This document shows, piece by piece, positions 23,195 through 34,100 of a DNA stretch of 64,000 nucleotides. This DNA comes from Ailanthus altissimus (lineage: Eukaryota > Streptophyta > Magnoliopsida > Sapindales > Simaroubaceae): NCBI GenBank assembly GCA_946807835.1, contig OX327700.1:22604001-22668000 (forward strand), read 5' to 3'. The notes beneath the pieces were generated by a model that worked only from the letters and a program-made list of their open reading frames with translations, ran no database searches and was not told where the DNA came from. The number at the start of each line of letters is the position of its first letter. The stretch's first letter is position 1. The position numbers were made by a program, and so were the translations under genes.

Positions 23195-24950
23195 ATCCTA
23201 TGCCATAAATCATAATAGGTTCTATTTGTATCTCTATCGGGCGGAGCTTCTTATGGGCTTAGGGTGTCTATGTCCTCCCAAACTTTAATTTTTACAATTT
23301 TTATTATGTAAAATATGTATTTTTATAATTTATTCTTTCAAAATTTTAAATTCGACAATAAAACTTCAATATAATTAAATTTTAATTCAATATATTTTTT
23401 ATCTACCGTGCCATCTTAAATTCTTATTCTGCCCCTAATTCTAATTTCTATAATTATAAGTGTGTTTATATATCTTACCATAAAATCCTTGGTGACAACA
23501 ACATGATATCCATTTTGTGGTGTGATGTCGTCAAAGTAAAGTATTGGCGCAGATGATGCCAAGGATCCAATAACAATATGTGGATATTTCAGCCGTAACC
23601 ACGATGCAAGCACTGAAATTTTAACAACCATAAGAGTTTAACCAATACGAAAATTGAATAATAATTTGTGCTAGCAACTTTCTGTGGGGCATACACATAT
23701 ATATATATATTCTTCTGGAAGAAATTTGTAAAATGACTTACTTCCACCGTAAGATCCTCCGACAGCAATAACGGGGCAATTTTCAGCAGACAGGTTCTTT
23801 TTAACATCTGTTATCAATTGTGCATAATCTGCCAACGCTTGCGTTGAGCTGAAAAATCTAAGAGTACTAGTATTTCGGTATGCTTCATCTACGGATCCGA
23901 ATGGCATTGAGTCTCCATAATAACGATGCTGTATATTGTAAAAAGTTATTCTTATCCCTTTCCTGACAATGAGATAATATCATCTTTTTACAAAGTTTAG
24001 ACATATTAATTTAGTGCTTCAAAATCCAGATAAACGGCTGTTATTAGCGTTAGTCAAAACAGAGACCCATTTGATCACTTTGTAATAATATCAATTATGG
24101 AGTAATTAATGGAATAGAAAATTTTGTCAGAATCTATAAACAAAATCTATTCGTCAAAGGAGCTTTTGTCTGCATGGTTCTCTCTCTTTACTAACTGTTT
24201 AAACTTGAGTTCGATGGTAATGCATTTGAAACTATACTTAGTCATTGAATTTGTTGTAGACTTATGTGGGTCATCACCTAATTGTGCATAAATTTCATTA
24301 TAATAACCTATGATATAACATTAAGGCTATGATATAAATTATAAGAGTATGTCGTGCATTTTATTTTAATTATCTTCTCTTTTCTCTTAATTACCATGAT
24401 AGTTAACTTTCAAAATCAATATATATGTAAAAAAATTCCTAAATATGCTTTACAATCGCATGACTCACTCCATATTATATTCTATTTACGACCATTTGTG
24501 AACACATCCCTTATATATGAGTATCAACTATCGTCAAATGTATTCATTTTCTGGAAACACACTCACCTCTATATACAACAGCAGGCCTTTGAAACGCGAA
24601 GCAAGATCAACAATAAATCCAATATTAGGGATGTCCGAGGTCACCGAAGCCTCCTCTCCGGTGTAAACAAAGATTGGAGAGCTAGTATTTGCCCCGCCCC
24701 AGTACTTGAAGTTCATGATATATTTCTGTTGAAAGGTGGCGTAAGTCTCACTAGTCTCAGGCTCAAAATTAAAATGATCCAAGGTTTGCGTGTAATAATA
24801 TGTAACAAATTCTGATGGGAGGTCTGAGTAGGACTTGCTACTCACTGGTGACCTCCTCAACCTATCAAATCTTATTGACCTGGGATATGTTGCGGCTGCA
24901 TGTATTGTTGTGAGCAATAGCAGCAGCTGAAATGACAATTTTAAAGCCAT
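20571..24950 (-). CDS. Peptidase S28, lysosomal Pro-X carboxypeptidase-like, nine exons, one frameshift
   Basis: S28 serine peptidases remove C-terminal residues after proline in acidic or secretory compartments. I placed the exons at 24567-24950, 23742-23928, 23479-23612, 22604-22716, 22233-22474, 21193-21348, 20968-21047, 20813-20862 and 20571-20722, all with GT/AG borders and compatible phases. The product would be 498 residues, a normal family length, with an N-terminal signal peptide ([18 protein letters not shown]) and a mature start near the [17 protein letters not shown] segment. The triad is Ser187 in GGSYGG (codon split between exons 2 and 3), Asp426 in GLRDPYS and His451 in GAHCLD; the Asp-His spacing of 25 equals that of human PRCP. 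The residue after His451 is Cys where relatives often have a second His. Exon 5 has one extra base at 22352-22353 that shifts the frame. Everything else is intact, so this is either a very recent pseudogene or a base-call error. Confidence 0.9.
22749..22794. repeat. T14-G32 homopolymer junction in intron 3 of the S28 gene
   Basis: Fourteen T (22749-22762) are followed directly by 32 G (22763-22794). A pure 32-base G run is very rare in plant DNA and may be an assembly or base-calling artefact. If real it could form G-quadruplex structures on the plus strand, which is the non-template strand only with respect to plus-strand transcription. Confidence 0.9.
23158..23191. repeat. (CT)n microsatellite in intron 3 of the S28 gene
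   Basis: About 17 perfect CT units. On the transcribed minus strand this is a GA repeat. It creates spurious Arg-Glu open frames that are not coding. Confidence 0.9.
23220..23445 (+). repeat. Dispersed repeat, copy 2 of 3, in intron 3 of the S28 gene
   Basis: Begins near gggcggagcttc, with the same order of blocks as the copies near 640 and 37715: C-rich head, tttttacaatttttat body, aatataattaaattttaa block and a tail tctgcccctaattc. It sits just before exon 3 (ending 23479) of the oppositely transcribed gene. Confidence 0.5.
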
Positions 24951-24985
24951 TCTGAGCTACGAAGATCTAGCTGCCTTGACTTGGA

Positions 24986-24995
24986 TACATATATA
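24986..24995 (-). promoter_or_regulatory. TATA box of the S28 gene
   Basis: On the minus strand, ctatatatgt lies about 40 bp upstream of the ATG at 24950. This is a good TATA match but would leave a very short 5' UTR, so the true start may use another site. Confidence 0.5.
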
Positions 24996-24999
24996 GGGA

Positions 25000-25462
25000 C
25001 TACTTAGCAGTTTCTTATGTCTTTTTAGTCTTTTTATTTATAATATCTTGTTTTGAGCGTCATTTACAAAGTAAGTGGTTTATTTTTTATGCTAGCCTCT
25101 AGTATAAAATATATATTTTTTATGATCTTTACGAGGAAATTAACCTACTAATTGAACTATTATCAGCAAAATTAAATAATAATATATGACTCCTAATTGT
25201 TGTTGATGTCACAAAGCGAACTCTGAAGAGGAATATGCATGTTATTGTTGTGCAATTAAAGGAAATTCTCCCATCATCTAAGGAGTATAAAATTCATATG
25301 GCCAAATCGAATTCTAGAATGAATACTACTTTTAGTGGGAACCTAAATTTATTATTTGAAAACTTAATAATTTAATTTTAAAGTTTTTATTGAATTATTC
25401 TTTATTGGAAGATAATTAGGACTTTTTAAGATGAAAATAATAAAAAGAATGTAATTAAGTAT
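25000..25462. other. Intergenic, AT-rich, nothing recognised
   Basis: Upstream flank of the S28 gene up to the old LTR at 25463. No ORF or clear element end. Confidence 0.5.
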
Positions 25463-27200
25463 TGTTGAAGGATAATTTCTGACTGTCTATGTAAATGAAT
25501 GATAGACTGATATGTGAAGAGACCTCTGCATTAGATTGGCCATTCAACTCAAATTGACAGCTGGCCACCAGACTCAGTATGAGACCAAGCTCATTAGTCT
25601 TCTTCATTTTACCTAAAGGTACGTCAGATGAGCCTTACCTAAGATTTCACATTACTAGTCAGTCTCATAGCTAAAGAATAGGTCAACATGGTCAAGTACT
25701 TGTCACATTATTATTGAGCCCTACAATCGACATATATATTAGCAAATCGTCACACTTACCATGTTGGTGTACAAGTGACAATCAAACAATTAAAATGAGA
25801 TACCAGCAAAATAGCTTAGCAATCCACGTCACTATTGAACCCTACACTTGTCACGTCAGTTCACAGAAATCACATCAAATGACAGTTGACAAGAGAAGAG
25901 ATCATATAGGATTGCAAAAGTTCTCCTTCACTACAAATGGTAGTGCAAAAGTTATCATCCACTACAGCAATTCATTGAAGATAAGATCACATGAGCAATT
26001 AGCAAGGGACTAATCCTGAAGCACTATATCATACTCCCCTATCAACATGAGAGACAAAGCACAATAGAATTGCCAAATGGCACTGAATAGGGATTGCATT
26101 GACACCAATATCCATTCCCTATTTGACATGTGTCAAATCACTTTTAGGATAATAACACCTTTTAAGTAGGATATTTCTTAGTACAAATATTCTCACACTC
26201 TTAGCATAATACCTAACCCTAAAGGCATTATACTCTTAACTCTACTAAAAAGTCTCCAAGTGGCCCAATTAGCTCATACTATCCTCTATTATATAAGCCT
26301 CACTTTCTCCAAGGTGAGAAAAGTTCATTTATTACTCCACTTTTTTTATATTCTTTTCATTTTCTCTCTTAGAGAACTCTCTTTCTCTTTATTTCTATAT
26401 TAGGGTTTTTTCCTCCAACTCACTTAACAATCTTATATCATTTGATAAATTATCAAAAATCACCATATCTCCTTATTAAGAGAACATCTATCAAGGCATG
26501 TGAAAATGGCCTCAACAAGTCTAAATAAGGAAAGAACATATGAGATCCTAACTTACAAGTGTTATTATATTTGCTGTAATTTATGTCTTGTAATATCTCC
26601 TTTATATAGTTGATTTTGATAATAAGCTCTACCCGTGGATGTAAGCCTTAGAGCCGAACCAAATAAATTTGTATGTTAGTTCTCTTTCTGTTGTGTTTTC
26701 TTACTAGTTGTTTATTAGTTTGTGTTTAACTGAGAAACCATAAGATTGATACAAACATGCACCTAATCCAGACCTTAATCCCATATCTACTAAGCTAATG
26801 ATCTTAAAAATCCTTCTTTGTTCTAATATTGAGTTGTGAGCTCTATCCGGGTGATCTCTACTGAGTCTTACTTTGTATAATCACCTCTAGACAGCTCTCT
26901 GAACTTAGTTATGATTTAAACCATCCTTTGACTATTTTTTGAAAACTAAGTATCCTCAGCCATGCTTAGATTTGTATCTCTTGAGCACCTCCTTTAGTCT
27001 TAAACACGACCTCAATAACCTTTTTTAACTTAATTGAGCCAAGTTATCCCCTCTAAGTAGCTCTCCAATCATTGCCTACAAGCTCTGGCAACTTCTATTG
27101 AGTTGATGTTATTCCCTCAACAAACAATTTCCCACTTGTTTAAGCTCAAGAAACGGTTGGGCCTTTAGGCCCATAGGCTGACTAAATTTAGGTATAAATA
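25463..27200 (+). repeat. 5' LTR of the old non-coding element
   Basis: About 1.7 kb, with a TATA-like tattatataagcc near 26290 and a 3' end at ggtataaata just before the primer-site-like sequence. A 99-codon open frame at 25714-26013 lies wholly inside it and has no counterpart in the other LTR, so it is not a gene. Confidence 0.55.
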
Positions 27201-27479
27201 GTTGGCATCATCTGTGAGAACGCAACAAAAGGTTTTTCAATGAAATCTACTTGAAAAATTACTTAAGGAACTATATGAGAAGTTTGAGATTATGATATAA
27301 GATCATAGTGCTGTTCTCTAAGGTCAGAGGTAAAGGTAAACCCTACAGAGAAATTTATGCTAAGAACTCTAAGTCTAGATTCTAAGGTAAAGTGCTAAAG
27401 GAAGCTCGTCACCAAGAGTTTAAGGTAACCTCTTTTCTTTCTCATTTTCTTTGTTATACATAAGGAATCATAACCCAGT

Positions 27480-28345
27480 GTGATGAGTTGTATAGATCTA
27501 TTTAAGGTCAAAATCACTAAGATATGTAGTAAGACCTCCTAAAAGTTATGTATAAAGACCTTGGTTGATATTATCATTTTAAACTCTTGACTGGATTATA
27601 TTAAGACCTCTACTAAGGTCTGGAGAACGTTAACCTTTCATAGGTTGTAAATTTGAAGCCTTTATAGTACAATGCATTAAGACCATCAAAACTTTCAAAA
27701 ATATTCGAGATAAATATGTTACGACCTTTTAAGGTTTTATGTTGGGACCTCAACTAAGGCCAAGAATATATATATCTCAATTTAAGAGTACCAAGGCCTT
27801 CATAAAGATCATGGATATTAAGACTCTTTAAAGGTCTATGCTCAAAGCTATATAGAGCTCAATGTTGAATTCCAAAGCTATGTAAGAGCTCATTTATATT
27901 TTCAAAGCTATGTATTGTTCAGTTTTATCTCCAAAGCTATATAAGGTTTACTTTCAGAGCTGTATAGAGCTCAGTGTTGAATCTCTAGAGCTGTATAGTA
28001 CTTAGTTTTATCTCTAAAGCTATATAAGAGCTCATTTATACCCCTAAAGTTATGTAAGAGCTCATTTATACCCCTAAAGTTATATAAGAGCTCATTTATA
28101 TCTCCAAAGTTGTATAGTACTCAATTTTATCTTTAGAGCTATGTAAAAGCTCATTTGTATCCTTAGAACTATATAGGGCTCACTATTAAATCTAGAGCTG
28201 TGTAAGAGCTCATTCGTATTTTTAGAGCTGTATAGAGCTTAGTGTTGAATTTCTAGAGTTGTGTAGTGCTCAATTTTATCTCCAAAACTATATAAGAATT
28301 CATTTGTATTTTCAGAGGTGTGTAGAGCTCAGTGTTGAATTTCTA
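27480..28345 (+). repeat. Degenerate minisatellite, about 30-bp unit
   Basis: From about 27840 to 28345 a unit close to aaagctatataagagctcat plus about 10 more bases recurs some 16-17 times, with regular variants (agagctgtatagagctcagt and aagctatgtaagagctcat). Three neighbouring units at about 28015-28105 are almost identical and exactly 30 bp apart. The part from 27480 to 27840 holds a looser, older series built on aaggtc/gacct words. No coding frame survives across the units. Confidence 0.75.
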
Positions 28346-28439
28346 AAGCAATGTGGAAGCTTCGAAGCCCTTAGTCTACAACTATGGATAGTACCTTGAA
28401 AATGACAAAGATGGTTATTAAAATTGCAAATATTTTTGA

Positions 28440-29200
28440 AAGGATTGTTACTTCCAATAGTGGGCTCCCTTAGTTTACACCGGTGAGTGGTGCCCTAAAG
28501 ATGCCAAAAATGACTTTATGTGTGACAAAATCAATCCTTTTTTTAGGGTCATTACACTCGACTACTAAAGCTCATCTGTGTACAAAGTACCTTGAGGATG
28601 CTAAAAAAGGATTTTTGTGTGACAATTATTTTTTATGCTAAAAATGATTGTGTTAAAATCTTTTTTAATGGGTTTATTACATCCAGTAAGGGTTGAGCCA
28701 CCACGTGCAGTAATATGTCTCTATAATGGTTTATCTCCATTTGGTACCAAAGGGTTAAGCCTTAACGTGTGTCAATATGTCTCCAAAAAAGTCGATATTT
28801 ATTTAGCATTAAGGGGTTGAGCCCTAACATATGCTAATATATCTGCAAAGTAATTTGTCTTTATTTGGCCTTAAAAAGCTGAGCCTTATATTCTCCAATG
28901 AATCTCATATGGGATATGTCTTTAAATTTATTTTATCTCCTCTTAGTACCAAACTTGGGATATGTACTCAGAAAAATAAACGAAGGTATATGTTGTAAGC
29001 ATGGAGGAGGCAAAGCTTATAAAGCATTGAGGCATAATCTATAATTTTGGTCTACCTCATGCCACAGCCACGAAAAATAATACTTAGTAGGTAATGAGAT
29101 GCTAAACACTGATGTTGAATCTTACCTTCAAAAAGTATAGATTTTGGTCCATGTATTTTTTAAGAAGTTTTTACTATCTTCATACTAGAAACTAGAAGGT
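28440..29200 (+). other. Interior of the old LTR element, repeat-like, non-coding
   Basis: Loose repeats of gatgc(c/t)aaaaa...ttttgtgtgac (28500 and 28600) and of gggttgagcc(c)taa...atatgtct (28690, 28755, 28815). No open frame above 61 codons. A short A/G-rich stretch precedes the second LTR. Confidence 0.4.
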
Positions 29201-30130
29201 TGATATTAAGACATACTTTGGGACTGCCTATACAAACCAATGATAGACTGACATATGACTTATTGAAAGCAAGATTGAGCTCTACACCAGATTGGCCACT
29301 CAACTCAAATTGAGACCTGACTACTAAACTCGGTACGGGACCAAGCTCATTAGCCTTCATCATCTAACCAGGGGGGCACATTAAATGGGACCCACTTAAG
29401 ATTTCACATCACTACTCAGTCACTTGACACATTATCATTAAGCTCAACAATTGATGTACACATCAGCAAAGCCCACACTTGTCATATTAGTGTACAAATG
29501 GCAATCAAACAGCTAAAATGAGATACCAACAAAATACCTTAGCAATCCATATCACCAGTGAACCCCACACTTACCATATTAACTCATAGAAACTACGTCA
29601 GATGACAGTTGGCAAGAAAAGAGATAAAAAGGCACAAAATGATGTAGATGGTATTGTAAAAGTTATTATCCATTTCAGCACTTTATTAAAGATAAGATCA
29701 TATGAAAATCAATAAAGGACTAACCCTGAAGTGCCACGTCATATTGCTCTATCTACAAAAGGGATATATTAGTACAAAATTACTAAGTGGCATTGAATGG
29801 GGACCGTTTGTCACCAATATCTATTCCCCATGTGACATATGTTAAAACCACTTTTAGGATAATAATACTTGTTGAGTAGGATATTTCTTCATAAAATATA
29901 TATTTTTTTGTATACTTTAAGCATTACACCTAGTTCTAAAGATATTATACTTTTCTCTCTACTAAAAATTCTCCAAGTGGCTCCAATGAGCTTACATTAA
30001 TCTCCACTATATAAGCATCACTTTCTCTAATGTGAAGAGGGTTCATTTATTATTCCACTTTTCTATATTCATCTTATTCTCCTTTTCTAAAGAACTTTTT
30101 AAAGAAATTTCTTCTCTTCAATTCCATTTG
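29201..30130 (+). repeat. Truncated 3' LTR of the old non-coding element
   Basis: Collinear with the first 900 bp of the LTR at 25463 but with frequent substitutions and indels. It includes the ccactatataagcatcac TATA region at about 30005. Confidence 0.55.
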
Positions 30131-30137
30131 ATAATTA

Positions 30138-30605
30138 AATACAATTATTTTTTATTTAATAAAATGTTTAAAAAAATCAAGAAAACATTCAAGTATCGTC
30201 TATTAAAATTTTTCTCTTCCTCATTTCTCATCAGCCAAATTAAACCCTCAATTTTGGTTAATTTTGTTTCCATTTTTTTCACTTTCATGTAATTTAAGCT
30301 TTTATTCTCTCTTTATCATTCCTCTTGTTTGAAATATCTTCTTTATCGATTGATTTTTATTAAATAAAATTAATATGCTCTTTGTATATCTATAAAATAC
30401 AATTTAGGTTTTGTTAAATAAAATATTAGAAAAGTTCAAGATTAATCTATTAAAACTTTTTCCTCATTTCTCATCAAAGCTAAATTGAATTCTCATTCTT
30501 AGTTAATAATATTTTTCATCTTGCTCACTCTCACCTGATTTAAGCTTTCACTCTCTCTTAATCATTCTTTTTGTTCAGAATATATTATTTGTATTTTCGA
30601 TCTTT
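30138..30605. repeat. Tandem duplication of about 250 bp
   Basis: The segment starting near taaatacaattatttt (30138) is repeated from about 30392 (taaaatacaatttagg). Shared landmarks are ttaaataaaat...aaaa, tcctcatttctcatca, aattaaaccctcaattttggtt versus aattgaattctcattcttagtt, and tttaagctttcactctctc. The open frame at 30032-30292 overlaps the LTR and this duplication and is not a gene. Confidence 0.6.
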
Positions 30606-30814
30606 CAACTTCTGCTGGTAATTATATTTTTAAAAGAGATCTATATATCCTCTGTTACTTTAAAATGGGAAGTTAATTATTCTAAAGGACATTGAAGAAG
30701 AAGAAGAAGTATTTCATACATGGGATGAAATTCTAATTAATTGGATCTTTTTTTAGATGCATTGCCAATGATGAATCCTTAATATACTGTTTGAAAGGTT
30801 TGGCTTTAAGGCAT

Positions 30815-31115
30815 TGATTGAGAATTCAAGACAAAGAGGAAAATAATAATGAAATCAACTTAGAATCTTTATAAAGAAGGGGAAAAAATATCATTTTACT
30901 ATTATAGTCTTAAATATGTAAAAAAAACAAATATATTATTTATTGTTCAAGTTTAAGACAAAGAGTAAAAAGATAACGAAATCAACCTAGAATCCTTATA
31001 AAGATTAAAATGAGGGAAAAAATTTTGTTCAACTATTATGGTCTTGAATATGAAAAAATATTATTATATATTGTTCGAGTTTAAGATAAGAAAAAAGATA
31101 ATGAAATCAACATAG
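30815..31115. repeat. Tandem repeat, about 128-bp unit, three copies
   Basis: Units start near 30821, 30949 and 31078 with (t)tcaagacaaagag / tttaagacaaagag / tttaagataagaa, each followed by gaaatcaac(t/c)tagaatc and a run of A and T. Non-coding. Confidence 0.6.
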
Positions 31116-34100
31116 GATTCTTGTCATCTAAGCCAAGTTTCTTTTAAGAAACAAATTCAATTTGTTGACTCCCAAGTTACCAAGAATCCCAATTCCACAT
31201 TTGCTAAGCCCCGATAGAGTGTTTTGTTGATGATGATATCTATCTCTATAAGAAGTAGTAAATGAACCTGAAGACATCACATGAAGATTCATCATAAGCA
31301 TATTATGGACCACATCCTAATCGACTAGTTGTTTTCCCATCTCCTTTATATTAGAAGGCCTTCAAGGAGTGGTCCTTAAAATACCTCAACCTTAGTTAGT
31401 AGTAACTGAATAACCACAACCAGAAGTGGTAAAACAACCACGGCTAAGATTCGACGATCGTTCTCACTATTCCACACCAATAACGCCACCAATGGACCCT
31501 CGAATAAGAGATCAACTAGAAGAAAACTCCTCTTGGCAATTGCGCTTTTAACTATCAACGCCATTTTATATATCTACCAAGAAAACAAAAATAAGTACCA
31601 ACACTCAAAGAAACTAGAAGTCAGAGGGATAATACATACTCCCTTCTTAAAAATAACTCACCCTGAGGAGGAATGCCTCTATTATTCTTCCTCACTAATA
31701 GGACTTCCTCACCATAACTCGGTTCAATCTTAATTGTTGCTCTTGCTTGAGCCTTCAAGTCACGGGGATCAAGTTGATTCAAGGAATACATAATTCCTAA
31801 GCAAAACCAGAAGCTACCAAGAGTAAAGGTCAACAATCATCACAAGAAAATCAAAAGCCTCAACTTCTCAAATAAAGAAGCTGTATGAGGAATAAAGTCA
31901 ATAAAAACTTAAGAAAGATCCTAAAAACCATTCGTAAAAGAAAAGAGGAAAGCAAAGAAAAATTTTAAGTCATAAATATACATCACTTATGGTGGAAGAC
32001 AAACAGACAAGAAGAAAATTCTAGAAGAAAAGTTAGAAATATAGTACTTTCTCTTTCAATTATGAAGCAAAGCCAAAGGCAGATTATGAAGAGTTTAAAA
32101 TGGCTTCCTTCAATATAAGAAATCCTAAAGCCTAACCATAGATTAGATCTAATAGCTAGAGAAATTTCTGCCTAAAAGCGTTTTCCCAAGCTAAAAGGGG
32201 GGAAATAGATTATATTCGCCAGAAGCCCCAAAGATGTAAAAGAGCCATCCTCATAGAACATCATTGATGGAAAAAGAAAAAAAAAGCCTAAAATACAAAT
32301 GGGGCATATTAAATGTGAAATTAACAAATGATAGAATAAACAGAACCCACCACAAAGGCTTCTTAACAAAACAAAGTCTCAATCCTTAAAGAAAATAGAT
32401 TACACAAAGGATAAAGAAAAATGTCAACCATATGATATCGAGCACCCCGTTTGAGATACGTTCATCATAATGAGCACCATATTTGAAGGAAATTTATGGC
32501 CATCCTCAAAACAAGTCCCTAGCAATCTCCAAAAATTAAATTACGCATCCAAGACTTGCAAACATTCGAGCATATCCAAACAAGATAGCAAGAGATAACA
32601 ATACTCAGAATGTTTAATGAGCAATAAAAAATAACACAAATACCAAGATACAAACATTAAAGCAAAAATAAATATTTTTCATTCATCTTCAAAGAGTTCA
32701 CTACAAAAATTCAAGAAAAGAAAATAAAAAAAAATCAAACAACTAGAGGGTTAAGGTTATCTTTAGTAACAACAAATGTGGAGGCAGAAGCATCATCAGC
32801 TTGAGGAACAGTCGAAGAGTCAGCAGCAGCCTGGACAAGAACATTCTCATTATCCTATGGGGCAACAAAAAGTTCCTCTACCCAAAAGAGATCTACCCTA
32901 GCATAATGACTCTTGAAAATGCCCATTAACTAAGTTAAAGCCTCAAATACCTTATCAACTACATGAAAACTCGAGAGTTTAGTCTTCCTCATTTGTTTAC
33001 TGAAGAAAAAAGCCCTCCTCTTAAAGGATCCTGGCCTATTTCTCAAGCTCCTTAACCTCAGCCTCAAGCACCACAACCCTACTCTCAACCAAAGTAGCCT
33101 TAGCTTTAGCTACCCCCACATTGGCTTCTCCTCAGTATGTTTCATCTTAGATAAGTAGAAGTTGAGCTCATGCTTAAAGAACTTTGACTGCTTCTTAGTT
33201 TTCTTTAAGGCCTCCTTGGCCCTAGTGACCTCACCTCAGCAGCCATTGATAAGGCGTAATTGTATAAACTATTTTATCTTCCTAACTTGATATTTATTCA
33301 ATTTATCTCAATAATTTGGCTATTTATGCATCGTTGTTACTTTATAGGTTTAAGTATTATCGGAGCAAAAATACCAGAAAACGGACGCAAATCGGAGCGT
33401 TAGAGATAAAAATACAAATGGAGGCATTGTTGCTACAGTAACACTATTGCTACAGTGCAGCGCCGCAGCACTGGATTTCAGCGCCGTGGCACCGATTGCA
33501 AAAAGTGAGCGCCGCAGCGCCAAATTTCAGCGCCGCGGCGCCGGGACCTGGACAGCAAATGCTGACAGGTTGCTGAAAATCAGGAAATCCAAAAACAGCC
33601 CCAAGTGCGCCCTAATTCCGTGCTTTTACCTATATATTTGCACAAAACTTACATTTTGAGGGGAGACTCCAGCTGGGACAGCAGCTGGAAACACAAAGAA
33701 ACACCTAACTTCTAAGTTTAGAGAAATCAAAGAGGAGGGAAGCAAGCTTCAACAACAAAGACATTTGACAGGGATGTCTTCTTTGCTTTGATTCTTTACT
33801 TATTGTAAGATGTTTAGTTTACATGTATTGATGGAATTAGCTTCAAGATTGTGTAGTTTAATGATGAGCTAATTTCATTCATCTAGGATTACATCCTTGA
33901 ACTCATTATGTGATTGATTTTAGTTCTCTCTTTTATGGTATTAATTCAGCTTTTGATATATTCATTGTGCTTGTGCTTAATGCTATTTGATTACTTGGCT
34001 AGTAGTTAAATTGATCTAGAAATGCTTAAATAAACTTGACAAAGGCATTTAGGTATTTAGTCTTAAGCATATTGATGCATGATCATAGTGTAGTACACTT

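Larger units (their letters stand above)
25463..30130 (+). mobile_element. Old non-coding LTR element with degenerate LTRs
   Basis: A sequence beginning tgttgaaggata at 25463 is repeated, clearly but with many differences, from 29201 to about 30130. Shared blocks include atgatagactga, attggccattcaactcaaat, gaccaagctcattag and ccactatataagc near the TATA position. The first copy ends at about 27200, followed by a primer-site-like tggcatcatctgtgagaa (27203-27220), a decayed form of the site seen in Tat-type elements. The 2-kb interior encodes no recognisable protein and is largely tandem repeats. The second LTR loses similarity beyond 30130, so the element is truncated or rearranged. The high LTR divergence indicates great age. 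Confidence 0.6.

Noticed and set aside
24354..24815. 153-codon plus-strand frame opposite the first exon of the S28 gene
   Set aside because: It overlaps exon 1 and intron 1 on the opposite strand. The minus-strand exon has splice sites and clear family motifs.
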